NCBI RefSeq assembly: GCF_900460315.1
Contig: NZ_UHIO01000001.1
Coordinates: 334,001 to 398,000 of the forward strand
Reading direction: 5' to 3'
Source of the DNA: Veillonella criceti
GTDB lineage: Bacteria > Bacillota > Negativicutes > Veillonellales > Veillonellaceae
Length of the DNA stretch: 64,000 bases
Shown here: positions 43,754 through 53,012 of the stretch, piece by piece
Layout of the letters: each line of letters begins with the position of its first letter
Position numbering within the stretch: position 1 is the stretch's first letter
Notes under the pieces: generated by a model
The model's input: the letters and a program-made list of their open reading frames with translations, nothing else
What the model was told of the DNA's origin: nothing
Databases searched by the model: none
Program-made: the position numbers and the translations under genes

Positions 43754-44635
43754 ATGAATAGTATGACTGGCTTTGGTCGTGGAATTAGTACCGATGAAAG
43801 TTTACAGATTACCATTGAAATAAAAAGTGTAAACTCGAGATTTTTGGACCTTCATCTTAATATGCCAACGGCTTTATATTTCTTAGAAAATGCAATACGT
43901 CGTTATATTAAAGAGCATTTACAACGAGGTAAAGTGGAGGTTAATGTATCTTTAAAGAATACGAGTGATCAGGAGAAAGTGTTTACTGTTAATCATTCTT
44001 TAGCAAATCAGATCCGTGAGTTTTTAGTGGCCGAAGGCTTTTCACAGACAAAGGAACAAGCTTCGTTAAAAGATATGATGAGTATATCTAAGGATTGGTT
44101 ACTTTTGGAAGATGTGCCTTTTGAAGAAGCTAAATTGGAGTCGGCTGTATTACTTGCATTGCAGACAGCAGTAACTGGTTTATGTGAAATGCGTGCGTTA
44201 GAAGGGGTTAATTTAGAACGTGAAATCGAGGGGCGCATTGCGACCTTAGAAACGGTATTACAAGAGGTAGCAGATAATAAAGATAGTGCAGTCAAAAAGT
44301 ATGAAGAACGATTATTACAACGAATTTCGAACGTGTTAGAAAAAACGGATATAACGGTTAACATGGACCGTTTTTTGCAAGAAGTAGCCACTATGAGTGA
44401 TAAAACAGATATTACAGAAGAAATTGTACGTTTTGGCTCTCATGTGGTACAATTAAGAAACACACTAAAAGAGAATCAACCGATTGGGCGTAAGTTAGAT
44501 TTCTTATTACAAGAGATGAATCGAGAAGTAAATACAATGGGATCAAAAGGATCCGATTTAGCCATAACAGACCGTGTTGTAGTATTGAAATGTGAGTTAG
44601 AGAAAATTAGAGAGCAAATTCAAAATATAGAGTAG
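43754..44635 (+). CDS. yicC: YicC-family endoribonuclease
   Basis: A 293-residue YicC protein. It starts [12 protein letters not shown], a family hallmark, followed by [18 protein letters not shown], and ends with [19 protein letters not shown] and a C-terminal helix. E. coli YicC and its Bacillus relative have been shown to act as endoribonucleases. It heads the conserved cluster yicC-remA-gmk-rpoZ-coaBC. Confidence 0.94.
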   Translation: MNSMTGFGRGISTDESLQITIEIKSVNSRFLDLHLNMPTALYFLENAIRRYIKEHLQRGKVEVNVSLKNTSDQEKVFTVNHSLANQIREFLVAEGFSQTKEQASLKDMMSISKDWLLLEDVPFEEAKLESAVLLALQTAVTGLCEMRALEGVNLEREIEGRIATLETVLQEVADNKDSAVKKYEERLLQRISNVLEKTDITVNMDRFLQEVATMSDKTDITEEIVRFGSHVVQLRNTLKENQPIGRKLDFLLQEMNREVNTMGSKGSDLAITDRVVVLKCELEKIREQIQNIE

Positions 44636-44661
44636 GTTGCAAGAGTAAGGAGTCACTAAGT

Positions 44662-44928
44662 ATGAGTACAAAGCTTTTAAACATTGGATTTGGTAACATG
44701 GTTTCGGCAAATCGTCTAATTGCTATTATCAGTCCAGAGTCTGCGCCAATTAAGCGAATGATTCAAGATGCACGTGAAAAGAGCGTATTAGTTGATGCTA
44801 CCTATGGTCGTAAAACGCGAGCTGTCTTAGTGATGGATAGTGGCCAAATTGTGTTGTCAGCAATTCAACCAGAAACAGTAGCACATCGTATTGTTCAAGC
44901 TACACCAGCTGAATCTACGGAAGCGTAG
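44662..44928 (+). CDS. remA: RemA-like regulator (DUF370)
   Basis: An 88-residue protein of the RemA/DUF370 family: [33 protein letters not shown] and [19 protein letters not shown]. In B. subtilis RemA is a DNA-binding activator of biofilm matrix operons and of osmoprotection genes. The targets in this organism are unknown; none of the Bacillus matrix genes is in the window. It lies 26 bases after yicC and 8 before gmk. Confidence 0.92.
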   Translation: MSTKLLNIGFGNMVSANRLIAIISPESAPIKRMIQDAREKSVLVDATYGRKTRAVLVMDSGQIVLSAIQPETVAHRIVQATPAESTEA

Positions 44929-44936
44929 GTGCTATT

Positions 44937-45554
44937 ATGACGGATAGAGGGATTTTGATTGTTTTATCTGGTCCTTCAGGGGCAGGTAAAGGAACTATTT
45001 GCGCAGCCTTGCGTCAGCAAATGCCAAATCTTGTATATTCTGTATCAATGACTACTCGAGCACCCCGAGTAGGTGAAGAAGAAGGCGTTAGTTATTTTTT
45101 TCGAGACAAAGAAGAGTTTAAACGTCTTATTGAAGAAGATGCATTCTTAGAATATGCACAGGTATATGATAATTATTATGGTACACCAAAACAGCATGTT
45201 ATGGATTTATTAAGTGAAGGCAAAAGTGTCATATTAGAAATAGACATTCAAGGAGCAATGCAAGTTAAAGAGCGCTTTAGTGAAGCTGTATTTATTTATA
45301 TTGTGCCACCATCATTAGATATTTTATCTAATCGCTTAAGAGATCGTGGAACGGATGCAGCGGAAGTTATTGATAAACGTTTATCTAAAGCTAGTTCTGA
45401 ATTAGCGTTGGCACATCGTTATGATTATATTGTTGTGAATGATGTGTTGCCAGATGCTGTTGAAAAAGTAGCTTCTATTTTACGAGCTGAAGCTTGTAAA
45501 ATTAAACGAAATAAAGAAAAAATACAATATATTTATAAACAATATGCAAAATAA
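44937..45554 (+). CDS. gmk: Guanylate kinase
   Basis: Phosphorylates GMP to GDP (205 residues). The P-loop is LSGPSGAGKGTIC, followed by SMTTRAPRVGEEEGVSYFF, EYAQVYDNYYGTPKQHV and LEIDIQGAMQVKE. The ATG at 44937 overlaps no gene and lies eight bases after remA. rpoZ follows, the usual gmk-rpoZ pair. Confidence 0.95.
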   Translation: MTDRGILIVLSGPSGAGKGTICAALRQQMPNLVYSVSMTTRAPRVGEEEGVSYFFRDKEEFKRLIEEDAFLEYAQVYDNYYGTPKQHVMDLLSEGKSVILEIDIQGAMQVKERFSEAVFIYIVPPSLDILSNRLRDRGTDAAEVIDKRLSKASSELALAHRYDYIVVNDVLPDAVEKVASILRAEACKIKRNKEKIQYIYKQYAK

Positions 45555-45567
45555 GGAGTAATGCGTT

Positions 45568-45780
45568 ATGATGGTAAAACCTTTATTAAAGGATTTGGAA
45601 AAACATGTAGACAGTAAATATACCTTAGTTACATTGGCAGCTAAACGAGCTCGTGAATTAACCGATGGTGATGAAGCAATGGTAACGGGGCTTGATACTG
45701 ATAAGCCAGTGTCAGTAGCTCTTCATGAAATTGCTGAAGATAAGATTGGTTTTGCTCGTACTAAAGATGGTATTAAATAA
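45568..45780 (+). CDS. rpoZ: RNA polymerase omega subunit
   Basis: A 70-residue omega subunit that assists assembly of the beta' subunit. The core pattern SKYTLVTLAAKRARELTDGD matches the family, and VSVALHEIAEDKI follows. AAGGAG lies nine bases before the ATG at 45568; a second ATG follows at once. Its place after gmk supports the call. Confidence 0.93.
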   Translation: MMVKPLLKDLEKHVDSKYTLVTLAAKRARELTDGDEAMVTGLDTDKPVSVALHEIAEDKIGFARTKDGIK

Positions 45781-45817
45781 ACCTGTAAGAAACAGAGAAT
45801 TATAATAGGTGTTGAGG

Positions 45818-46999
45818 ATGAAAAATAAACACGTAATTGTAGGTGTATCTGGTGGTATCGCTGCTTATAAGGCAGTGGAAGTGGTTAGTCGGCTTCGAAA
45901 ATTAGGGGCGGACGTTAAAGTCGTTATGACTGAAAATGCGACTAAATTTGTATCGCCCATGACATTTGGAGAAATTAGTGGGTATCCAGTAGCTGTTAAA
46001 ATGTTTGAAGATGTGCATGATTGGAATGTAGAACATATTGCATTAGCTACTTGGGCCGATGCCTATATTGTAGCACCGGCTACTGCCAATGTGATTGGTA
46101 AATTAGCTTCTGGGATTGCTGATGATATGCTAACTACACAACTTATGGCAACAAAAGCGCCTATTTTCTTATGTCCAGCAATGAATACTAACATGTATGA
46201 AAATCCTGTTACACAACGGAATATGAATACCTTACGTGAATTAGGTATGCATATTTTAGAGGCTGATAGTGGCCATTTAGCTTGTGGTGTGACTGGTAAA
46301 GGTCGTTTGCCTGAACCAGCGCGAATTGTGGAATGGTTATCCTTCCATATGATGAAAACAGATTTACTAGCTAATAAAACAGTAATCGTAACAGCTGGTG
46401 GTACGCAAGAAGCCATTGATCCAGTTCGGTTTATTGGCAATCGTTCTAGTGGTAAGATGGGCTATGCGATTGCAGAGCAAGCAGCATTGGCGGGTGCTCG
46501 CACCATTTTAATTTCAGCGCCTACCAATTTACCAGTTCCTTTTGGGGTAGAATTAGTATCTGTTGAATCTGCTAGAGCTATGGAAGAAGCGGTTAATAGT
46601 CGTTATGAAGCGTGTGATGCTGTTATTATGGCCGCGGCTGTAGCTGATTTTAGAGTCGAAAATATGGCGGATACTAAAATTAAGAAGATGGATACATTAG
46701 AACTTAAATTAGTAAAAAATCCAGATATATTAAAAGGGTTAGGTGCGAATAAAACTCATCAAAAATTGATAGGTTTTGCGGCTGAAACACAAAATGTTAT
46801 TGAGTATGGCAAATCGAAGGTGCTCAACAAAAATCTTGATATGTTAGTTGCTAATGATGTAAGTAAACAAAATGCAGGCTTTAATGTTGATACTAATGAA
46901 GTAACTTTAATTTATCCAGGTGGTCAAGTTCGGCCCTTACCACTTATGACAAAAATTGATGTAGCTAAGCGAATTATTTCAGCCTTGGCAGAATTGTGA
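45818..46999 (+). CDS. coaBC: Bifunctional phosphopantothenoylcysteine decarboxylase/synthetase CoaBC
   Basis: Two consecutive steps of coenzyme A synthesis (393 residues). The N-terminal flavoprotein CoaC domain has VGVSGGIAAYKAVEVVSRLR, HIALATWADAYIVAPATANV and PAMNTNMYENPV; the C-terminal CoaB domain has VTAGGTQEAIDPVRFIGNRS, SSGKMGYA and VKNPDILKGLG. I chose the ATG at 45818; an in-frame GTG at 45809 is also possible. Its last codons overlap the metK promoter. Confidence 0.95.
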   Translation: MKNKHVIVGVSGGIAAYKAVEVVSRLRKLGADVKVVMTENATKFVSPMTFGEISGYPVAVKMFEDVHDWNVEHIALATWADAYIVAPATANVIGKLASGIADDMLTTQLMATKAPIFLCPAMNTNMYENPVTQRNMNTLRELGMHILEADSGHLACGVTGKGRLPEPARIVEWLSFHMMKTDLLANKTVIVTAGGTQEAIDPVRFIGNRSSGKMGYAIAEQAALAGARTILISAPTNLPVPFGVELVSVESARAMEEAVNSRYEACDAVIMAAAVADFRVENMADTKIKKMDTLELKLVKNPDILKGLGANKTHQKLIGFAAETQNVIEYGKSKVLNKNLDMLVANDVSKQNAGFNVDTNEVTLIYPGGQVRPLPLMTKIDVAKRIISALAEL

Positions 47000-47013
47000 T
47001 TCTATTGTATAAT
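46985..47013 (+). promoter_or_regulatory. Promoter for metK
   Basis: TTGGCA (46985-46990) and TATAAT (47008-47013) are exactly 17 bases apart. The -35 lies in the last codons of coaBC. Transcription would start about 40 bases before the riboswitch. Confidence 0.8.
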
Positions 47014-47058
47014 GAATCAGTGATATGAACTATCACAATTAATTTAATAGTAACTTTT

Positions 47059-47158
47059 GTCTCATCAAGAGTAGTGGAGGGAAAGGCCCTGTGAAGCTAC
47101 AGCAACCATTCATTTTGAAAAGGTGCTAAGTCCGACGGTAATATGCCGAAAGATGGGG
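47059..47158 (+). promoter_or_regulatory. SAM-I riboswitch (S-box leader) of metK
   Basis: The leader holds conserved S-box blocks: CTCATCAAGAGTAGTGGAGG, GGCCCTGTGAAGC, CAGCAACC and GGTGCTAAGTCC. P1 is formed by TCTCATC (47060-47066) and GATGGGG (47152-47158). Binding of S-adenosylmethionine would stabilise P1 and release the terminator that follows, lowering metK expression. Confidence 0.95.
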
Positions 47159-47163
47159 TTTGA

Positions 47164-47197
47164 TTCCTCATCGCTTGGCTGATGAGGAATTTTTTTA
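47164..47197 (+). terminator. Riboswitch-controlled terminator before metK
   Basis: TTCCTCATC pairs with GATGAGGAA, followed by seven T. The 5' arm CCTCATC can instead pair with GATGGGG, the 3' side of P1, which forms the antiterminator when SAM is low. Confidence 0.95.
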
Positions 47198-47213
47198 TGG
47201 AGGTAATGGGTAA

Positions 47214-48404
47214 ATGGCTGAAAAACATGTTTTTTTCACATCAGAATCCGTAACAGAAGGTCATCCTGATAAAATTGCTGACCAAATTTCGGATGCTGTG
47301 CTTGATGCAATCCTTGCACAAGATCCAACGGCTCATGTTGCTTGTGAAACATTGGTAACAACAGGTCAGGTTCATGTAGTGGGGGAAATTTCCACTAAAT
47401 GTTATGTAGATATTAATCATATTGTCCGTGAGACGATTCGTGAAATTGGTTATACGCGTGCTAAATATGGTTTTGACTGCGACACTTGCGGTGTTAATGT
47501 AGCAATTGATGAACAGTCTGTCGATATTGCTATGGGTGTTGATGATGCGCTTGAAACACGCGAAGGTGGTAGCGATAAATTTGATAAAATTGGGGCTGGC
47601 GACCAAGGGATGATGTTTGGTTATGCAACAAATGAAACTGAAGAATTCATGCCTATGCCAATCGCATTAGCTCACCGTTTATCCCGCCAATTAACTAAAG
47701 TGCGTAAAGAAGGTGTATTACCTTATCTTCGTCCCGATGGTAAAACTCAGGTAACTGTTGAATATGTAGATGGCGTTCCTAAACGTATTGAAACCATCGT
47801 AATTTCTACACAACATGGTCCTGAAGTTTCTCGTGAACAAATTGAAGCTGATCTTAAAGAGTTAGTTATCAAACCTGTATTGCCAGAAGGTTTCGTTGAT
47901 GAAAATACGAAATTCTTTATCAATCCAACAGGCCGTTTCGTAATTGGTGGCCCTCAAGGGGATGCTGGTTTAACTGGTCGTAAAATTATTGTAGATACTT
48001 ATGGTGGCATGGCTCGTCATGGGGGCGGAGCTTTCTCCGGTAAAGATCCTACAAAAGTAGACCGCAGTGCAGCGTATGCCGCTCGTTACGTTGCTAAAAA
48101 CATTGTAGCGGCTGGTCTTGCTGATAAATGTGAAATTCAGATTGCGTATGCCATTGGTGTAGCAAAACCTGTATCTATTATGGTAGAAACTTTTGGCACA
48201 GCTAAGGTGGCGGAAGAAAAAATTGCTGAACTTGTTAAGAAGCATTTTGACCTTCGTCCAGCAGGTATTATTGAAATGCTTGACTTGCTTCGTCCAATTT
48301 ACCATCAGACAGCAGCCTATGGTCATTTTGGTCGTACAGATGTTGACCTTCCTTGGGAACATACTGATAAAGCGGATGTTCTTCGCAAAGAAGCTGGTTT
48401 ATAA
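47214..48404 (+). CDS. metK: S-adenosylmethionine synthetase MetK
   Basis: Makes S-adenosylmethionine from methionine and ATP (396 residues). Motifs include [32 protein letters not shown], the P-loop-like [18 protein letters not shown] and a C-terminal YGHFGR. GGAGG lies ten bases before the ATG at 47214, just after the riboswitch terminator. Together with metNIQ at the left edge it links methionine uptake to SAM supply. Codon use looks biased toward highly expressed genes (many C-ending codons). Confidence 0.97.
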   Translation: MAEKHVFFTSESVTEGHPDKIADQISDAVLDAILAQDPTAHVACETLVTTGQVHVVGEISTKCYVDINHIVRETIREIGYTRAKYGFDCDTCGVNVAIDEQSVDIAMGVDDALETREGGSDKFDKIGAGDQGMMFGYATNETEEFMPMPIALAHRLSRQLTKVRKEGVLPYLRPDGKTQVTVEYVDGVPKRIETIVISTQHGPEVSREQIEADLKELVIKPVLPEGFVDENTKFFINPTGRFVIGGPQGDAGLTGRKIIVDTYGGMARHGGGAFSGKDPTKVDRSAAYAARYVAKNIVAAGLADKCEIQIAYAIGVAKPVSIMVETFGTAKVAEEKIAELVKKHFDLRPAGIIEMLDLLRPIYHQTAAYGHFGRTDVDLPWEHTDKADVLRKEAGL

Positions 48405-48412
48405 TTAAAATA

Positions 48413-48482
48413 TCGTCATACAAATACTTATTCGGCACTTTAGTGAACCTTGTCGTTTTGTTATTTGTATGACGATTTTTTT
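48413..48482 (+). terminator. Terminator after metK
   Basis: TCGTCATACAAATA pairs perfectly with TATTTGTATGACGA across a 35-base loop, followed by a T run. The loop is long but the stem and T tract are clear. Confidence 0.85.
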
Positions 48483-48525
48483 ATGTCTTTACAGTCGGCC
48501 CTTTATTTAAAAATATCGAAAAAAA

Positions 48526-48534
48526 TGGTATAAT
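48526..48534 (+). promoter_or_regulatory. Extended -10 promoter for priA
   Basis: TGGTATAAT is a perfect extended -10, 27 bases before the priA start. The -35 region (TTTAAA) is weak. Confidence 0.6.
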
Positions 48535-48560
48535 AAAAAATACTGCAAAGGAGGGATAGT

Positions 48561-50741
48561 ATGCGTGTAGCGGAGGTTATTATCAATCGTCCAGCAAAGA
48601 AAATGAATAGTCCATTCAGCTATGCTGTACCACCACATTTAGGTGAGATTGCTCCTGGTACACGGGTGGCTGTCCCTTTGGGGCGAACAAAAGAGGAAGG
48701 GATTCTCATTGGCTATCGTGACTTAGCAGAAGCTCCTACCTATGAAATTAAGCCGATTCAAGCAGTGTTAGATAAAGACCCTTGGTTTACTTCTGAAATG
48801 TTAAGTACGGCCAAAAAATTAAGTAAATATTATTTATGTGCTTTATCAGAAGCGCTGAGTTTATTTACGATTGATAAAAAACAATTGAAAAGTTATGAAC
48901 GCCCTAAAGAACAGTGGCTAGTAGTGCAACCGTGGTTTCAACCAGAACATATTCCTATGAAACGGAAACGGCAACGTGAATTGGGATTTTATTTACAAGA
49001 GTTAGGTACAGCTTCTGTTCATAGTTTACAAAAAGACGGTTTTACCTTGCCTGTTATTAAACAAGTCATGACTTATGAAGGTATTATAGTAGAGGAACGG
49101 TATACACAGACTAAGACGAAGTTCAATGCTTGTGTGGTAAAGGAACTACCACTTACTGAGGAGCAGCAACAGTGTTATGAACCAATCAAAAGGGCTGTAA
49201 CAACTTGTACAGCGGATACGTTTTTATTACATGGTGTTACGGGGAGTGGTAAAACACAAATTTATATGAAGGCAGCTAGTGAGTGTCTTGCTAACGATCG
49301 CATTGCTATTGTGTTGGTCCCTGAAATCATGCTAACGAATCAAATTGTGACTCGATTTGTAGAGGCTTTTGGTGATGAAGTTGTTGTATTTCATAGTAAG
49401 TTAACGATTAGTGAACGTTATAATAATTGGGAACGATTACGCCGCAAAGATAGTCATATTATTATTGGCGCTCGATCAGCTATATTCGCGCCTACCGACG
49501 ATATAGGGCTCATTATTGTGGACGAAGAACACGATACTTCGTATAAACAAGAAGACATGATCCGTTACCACGCACGCAAGGTTGCTAAATGGCGTTCTGA
49601 AGCGAATCATTGTCCTTTAATATTAGGCTCAGCTACACCGTCGATTGAGTCCTATTATTTAGCTATGCAGGGAATATATCGTTTATTAGAATTGAAACAT
49701 CGAATTTTTCATCAACCGTTGCCTAAGGTACAGATTATTGATATGAAAGAAGAAATGATGTATGGCAATTACTCTGTCTTTTCAGGCGCTATGAGTCATT
49801 TAATTCGTCAGACTTTAGGTAATAAGGAACAGATGATTATCTTATTAAATCGTCGTGGTTATAGTACGTTTGTCATGTGTCGTGAATGTGGCGAGCCCAT
49901 TAAATGTCCTCATTGTGATGTGGCGATGGTGTATCATCAAAGTGGTGAGGCACTGCGTTGTCATTATTGTGAATATCATGAACCAGTGCCAAGAGTATGT
50001 CCTCATTGCGGGAGTCAGAAGATTAAATTCTTTGGATCGGGCACGCAAAAAGTAGAAGAGGAACTACAGCGTAATTTCCCAAAGGCACGTATTGCTCGGC
50101 TCGATCAAGATGTGACAACTAAGAAGGGGCAGGGTGAACAAATTCTTGCTGATTTTGGTGCGGGACAGTATGATATTCTACTGGGTACCCAAATGGTAGC
50201 AAAAGGTCATGATTTTAAAGGTGTTACAGCCGTAGGTGTATTGACAGCAGATTCGGTACTAAATATTCCCTTATATAGTGCGTCAGAGCGAACATTTGAC
50301 TTGTTGACGCAAGTGGCAGGACGAGCTGGACGCAGTAATGGAAAGGGGCAAGTAGTAATTCAAACCTATAACCCTTTACATTATGCTATAATAAAGAGTA
50401 AGGCTCATGATTATATTGGCTTTTATAAAGAAGAAATACAAGCGCGTGAAATGTTAGGATATCCACCGTTAGGTGCGATGATACATTTTCGAATTCAACA
50501 TAAAGATAAAGCTAAGGCCATGGCTATAGCTGAGAAAATTGTAAACGCTTTAGAGGTGTTTCTTGTTCCTGGTGAACTTGATATTATGGGACCTTACGAA
50601 GAAGGTATCAAGAAAGTACGTGATTTGTATCGTGTGGCTATTATGGTACGAGGTAATGATTTGAAGTCAATTAAAGACTTTATATATAATTCGTGGATTT
50701 TTACACAAGAAGGATTACATATTGATGTAGATCCTGTTTGA
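48561..50741 (+). CDS. priA: Primosomal replication restart helicase PriA
   Basis: Restarts collapsed replication forks (726 residues). The N-terminal DNA-binding domain (MRVAEVIINRPAKKMNSPFSY) precedes the helicase core with LLHGVTGSGKTQIYM (Walker A), IIVDEEHDTSYKQ (DEEH) and LGSATPSIES. Zinc-binding cysteines appear as CRECGEPIKCPHCD, CHYCEYH and CPHCGS. LGTQMVAKGHDFKGVTAVGV and QVAGRAGR follow. It begins a long run with def, fmt, rsmB and rlmN. AAAGGAGGG precedes the ATG. Confidence 0.96.
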   Translation: MRVAEVIINRPAKKMNSPFSYAVPPHLGEIAPGTRVAVPLGRTKEEGILIGYRDLAEAPTYEIKPIQAVLDKDPWFTSEMLSTAKKLSKYYLCALSEALSLFTIDKKQLKSYERPKEQWLVVQPWFQPEHIPMKRKRQRELGFYLQELGTASVHSLQKDGFTLPVIKQVMTYEGIIVEERYTQTKTKFNACVVKELPLTEEQQQCYEPIKRAVTTCTADTFLLHGVTGSGKTQIYMKAASECLANDRIAIVLVPEIMLTNQIVTRFVEAFGDEVVVFHSKLTISERYNNWERLRRKDSHIIIGARSAIFAPTDDIGLIIVDEEHDTSYKQEDMIRYHARKVAKWRSEANHCPLILGSATPSIESYYLAMQGIYRLLELKHRIFHQPLPKVQIIDMKEEMMYGNYSVFSGAMSHLIRQTLGNKEQMIILLNRRGYSTFVMCRECGEPIKCPHCDVAMVYHQSGEALRCHYCEYHEPVPRVCPHCGSQKIKFFGSGTQKVEEELQRNFPKARIARLDQDVTTKKGQGEQILADFGAGQYDILLGTQMVAKGHDFKGVTAVGVLTADSVLNIPLYSASERTFDLLTQVAGRAGRSNGKGQVVIQTYNPLHYAIIKSKAHDYIGFYKEEIQAREMLGYPPLGAMIHFRIQHKDKAKAMAIAEKIVNALEVFLVPGELDIMGPYEEGIKKVRDLYRVAIMVRGNDLKSIKDFIYNSWIFTQEGLHIDVDPV

Positions 50742-50752
50742 TAGGAGGATAT

Positions 50753-51265
50753 ATGGCAGTTTTAGATATTGTAAAAGCGGGACATCCCGTATTAAAGAAA
50801 GTGGCAGAGCCAGTTGACTTTGTGAATAAAAAATTACGCCAGTTATTAGATGATATGGCAGAGACTATGCGTGTGGCTGATGGTTGTGGCTTAGCCGCTC
50901 CACAGGTGAATGTGTCTCAACGTATTATTGTTGTTGACGATGGTACAGGTTTACAAGAATTTATCAATCCTGAAATTGTTAAGGCTGATGGTGAACAAGT
51001 CGGGGTCGAAGGTTGTCTTAGTGTACCTGGCTATTTTGGTGATGTAAAGCGTTATCAAGATATTGAAGTTCATTATATAGATCGACATAATAAAAAGAAA
51101 AAATTAAAGGCTGAAGGCTTTCTAGCCCGTATTATTCAACATGAGATTGATCATTTAAATGGTATTTTATTTATTGAAAAAGTAGAAACTGCTTATAAAT
51201 TGAAAGATGAAAATGCAGTGGCTATGGCAGAAGCTGAAATTGTAAAAGAACCAGCACAGGCATAG
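50753..51265 (+). CDS. def: Peptide deformylase
   Basis: Removes the formyl group from nascent proteins (170 residues). All three motifs are present: GCGLAAPQ, EGCLSVPG and QHEIDHLNG, the cysteine and two histidines binding the metal. The ATG at 50753 with TAGGAGG six bases upstream is preferred to the in-frame start at 50738, which overlaps priA. fmt follows nine bases later. Confidence 0.96.
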   Translation: MAVLDIVKAGHPVLKKVAEPVDFVNKKLRQLLDDMAETMRVADGCGLAAPQVNVSQRIIVVDDGTGLQEFINPEIVKADGEQVGVEGCLSVPGYFGDVKRYQDIEVHYIDRHNKKKKLKAEGFLARIIQHEIDHLNGILFIEKVETAYKLKDENAVAMAEAEIVKEPAQA

Positions 51266-51274
51266 GAGGCATTC

Positions 51275-52249
51275 ATGGATTCATTACGCGTTGTTTTTAT
51301 GGGAACACCGGACTTTGCAGTGCCTACCTTACAGGCACTCATTGAGGGGCCTCATGAAGTGGTAGGTGTTTTTTGTCAGCCCGATAAACAAAAAGGACGT
51401 GGTAAAAAAGTACAAATGCCACCTGTCAAGGAATGTGCGTTAGCGGCCGAATTGCCAGTCTATCAACCTATTACGTTACGCGATGAAGATTCGGAAACAT
51501 TACTTCGTACATTAGCTCCGGATGTAGTTGTTGTCGTAGCGTATGGCAAAATTTTACCACCATGGTTAATTCGATTGCCCCAATATGGCTGTATTAATGT
51601 ACATGCTTCTTTATTGCCTAAATATCGTGGAGCCGCGCCGATTCATTGGGCTATTTTAAATGGTGATACAGAAACCGGTGTTACTATTATGCAAATGAAT
51701 GATGGCCTAGATACCGGTGATATGTTAGACATTATTCCTGTATCGATTAAAGCTGGTGAAACAACAGGAGAATTATTTGATCGCCTAGCACCGATAGGGG
51801 GACAGGTCATTAATGAAGTGCTTGCTAAAGCTATGGCAGGTACTTTGCAGCCTGTAGTTCAAGAAGATGAGCTGGCTACTTATGCGAATAAAATTACTAA
51901 GGAGATGGGCGCTATAGATTGGCACCGTAGTGCCTTTGAAATAGCCAATCAGATTCGTGGCCTTAGTCCAGCACCAGGTTGTTTTACTTTTTTTGATGAG
52001 GGAAAACGAATTAAAGTTTGGCAAGCAAGTGAAGTAACGATTGAAACTTTAGATTTGTCGTTAATTGAAACAGCCAAAACAGCTACTGTAGGGACTATTA
52101 TAGGGGTAAAAGAGAAAAGTTTCCTTGTAGCGACTGGTAATGGTGTATTAGAAGTTTTTGAAGTACAGCCAGATAACAAGAAACGCATGAATGCTGGCGA
52201 TTTTTGTCGTGGTCATCAAGTAAAGGCAGGACTAATTCTGAATGCGTAA
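51275..52249 (+). CDS. fmt: Methionyl-tRNA formyltransferase
   Basis: Formylates initiator methionyl-tRNA (324 residues). It shows VFMGTPDFAVPTLQALI, the folate-binding INVHASLLPKYRGAAPIHWA with its SLLPKYRGAAP motif, and GVTIMQMNDGLDTGDML, plus a C-terminal OB-like domain. The AGGAGG upstream of the ATG lies in the end of def. Its stop region overlaps the DUF116 gene by eight bases. Confidence 0.96.
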   Translation: MDSLRVVFMGTPDFAVPTLQALIEGPHEVVGVFCQPDKQKGRGKKVQMPPVKECALAAELPVYQPITLRDEDSETLLRTLAPDVVVVVAYGKILPPWLIRLPQYGCINVHASLLPKYRGAAPIHWAILNGDTETGVTIMQMNDGLDTGDMLDIIPVSIKAGETTGELFDRLAPIGGQVINEVLAKAMAGTLQPVVQEDELATYANKITKEMGAIDWHRSAFEIANQIRGLSPAPGCFTFFDEGKRIKVWQASEVTIETLDLSLIETAKTATVGTIIGVKEKSFLVATGNGVLEVFEVQPDNKKRMNAGDFCRGHQVKAGLILNA

Positions 52250-53012
52250 TCAACAACAAAGCTTAGGACAATATCCTTTGTATTTTAAATTAACTTTTGC
52301 AGTATTTGTTATTCTTACCTTATTATGGGGCGTATTAGGGTATCTACTATGGCCTGGCCTACATCGTTGGGGGGAAGGCGTAGCTATTACAGCAGAAGTT
52401 ATGTTAGCAGTCTTTCCCTTGCTATGTTGGGTAATGTGGGGAAGCATGGCGTTGGCTTCAACCAATCATTTGCGAATACATCCGATTTGGCTTCGGATTA
52501 GCAATCGATGGCTTTATGCCTTTTTTCCATTAGTCTTACTAATCGGTAAAGTGGTGGGAATCACAAAAGATAAAGCAAGCCAAGCCCTCATTGATTTAAT
52601 CAATCATTTAGTGGAACTTAATTTATATAAGGTACCAGCTGAACGAGTGTTATTATTAACACCGCATTGTTTACAACAGAGTGACTGTGTACATAAAGTG
52701 ACAACTGATGTACATAATTGTAAACGTTGTGGCCGTTGTCAAGTAGGCACTTTGCTTGATATTGCTGACACCTATGGTTGTAAATTTGTTGTTGTTACAG
52801 GTGGTACGCTTGCTAGATTAATGATTAAAAACATTCGCCCTAAAGCCATTGTAGCGATTGCTTGTGAACGAGATTTGGTAAGTGGTATGAATGATGTATT
52901 TCCTATACCTGTTATTGGTGTATTAAATGAAAGACCTTGTGGGCCTTGTTGCAATACACGGGTAGATACAGATAGGATTAAGGAAGTCGTGGAGAAACTA
53001 ATTAATGGATAA
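52242..53012 (+). CDS. DUF116 cysteine-rich membrane protein
   Basis: Function unknown (256 residues). Two or three hydrophobic segments occupy about residues 12-105, then a cytoplasmic cysteine-rich domain has CLQQSDCVHKV, CKRCGRCQVG, YGCKF, ACERDL and RPCGPCCNTRVD. The pattern suggests metal or iron-sulfur binding and matches DUF116. It overlaps fmt by eight bases and rsmB by eight bases, so it is translationally coupled to translation genes, an arrangement I recall from other Firmicutes. Confidence 0.82.
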   Translation: MRNQQQSLGQYPLYFKLTFAVFVILTLLWGVLGYLLWPGLHRWGEGVAITAEVMLAVFPLLCWVMWGSMALASTNHLRIHPIWLRISNRWLYAFFPLVLLIGKVVGITKDKASQALIDLINHLVELNLYKVPAERVLLLTPHCLQQSDCVHKVTTDVHNCKRCGRCQVGTLLDIADTYGCKFVVVTGGTLARLMIKNIRPKAIVAIACERDLVSGMNDVFPIPVIGVLNERPCGPCCNTRVDTDRIKEVVEKLING

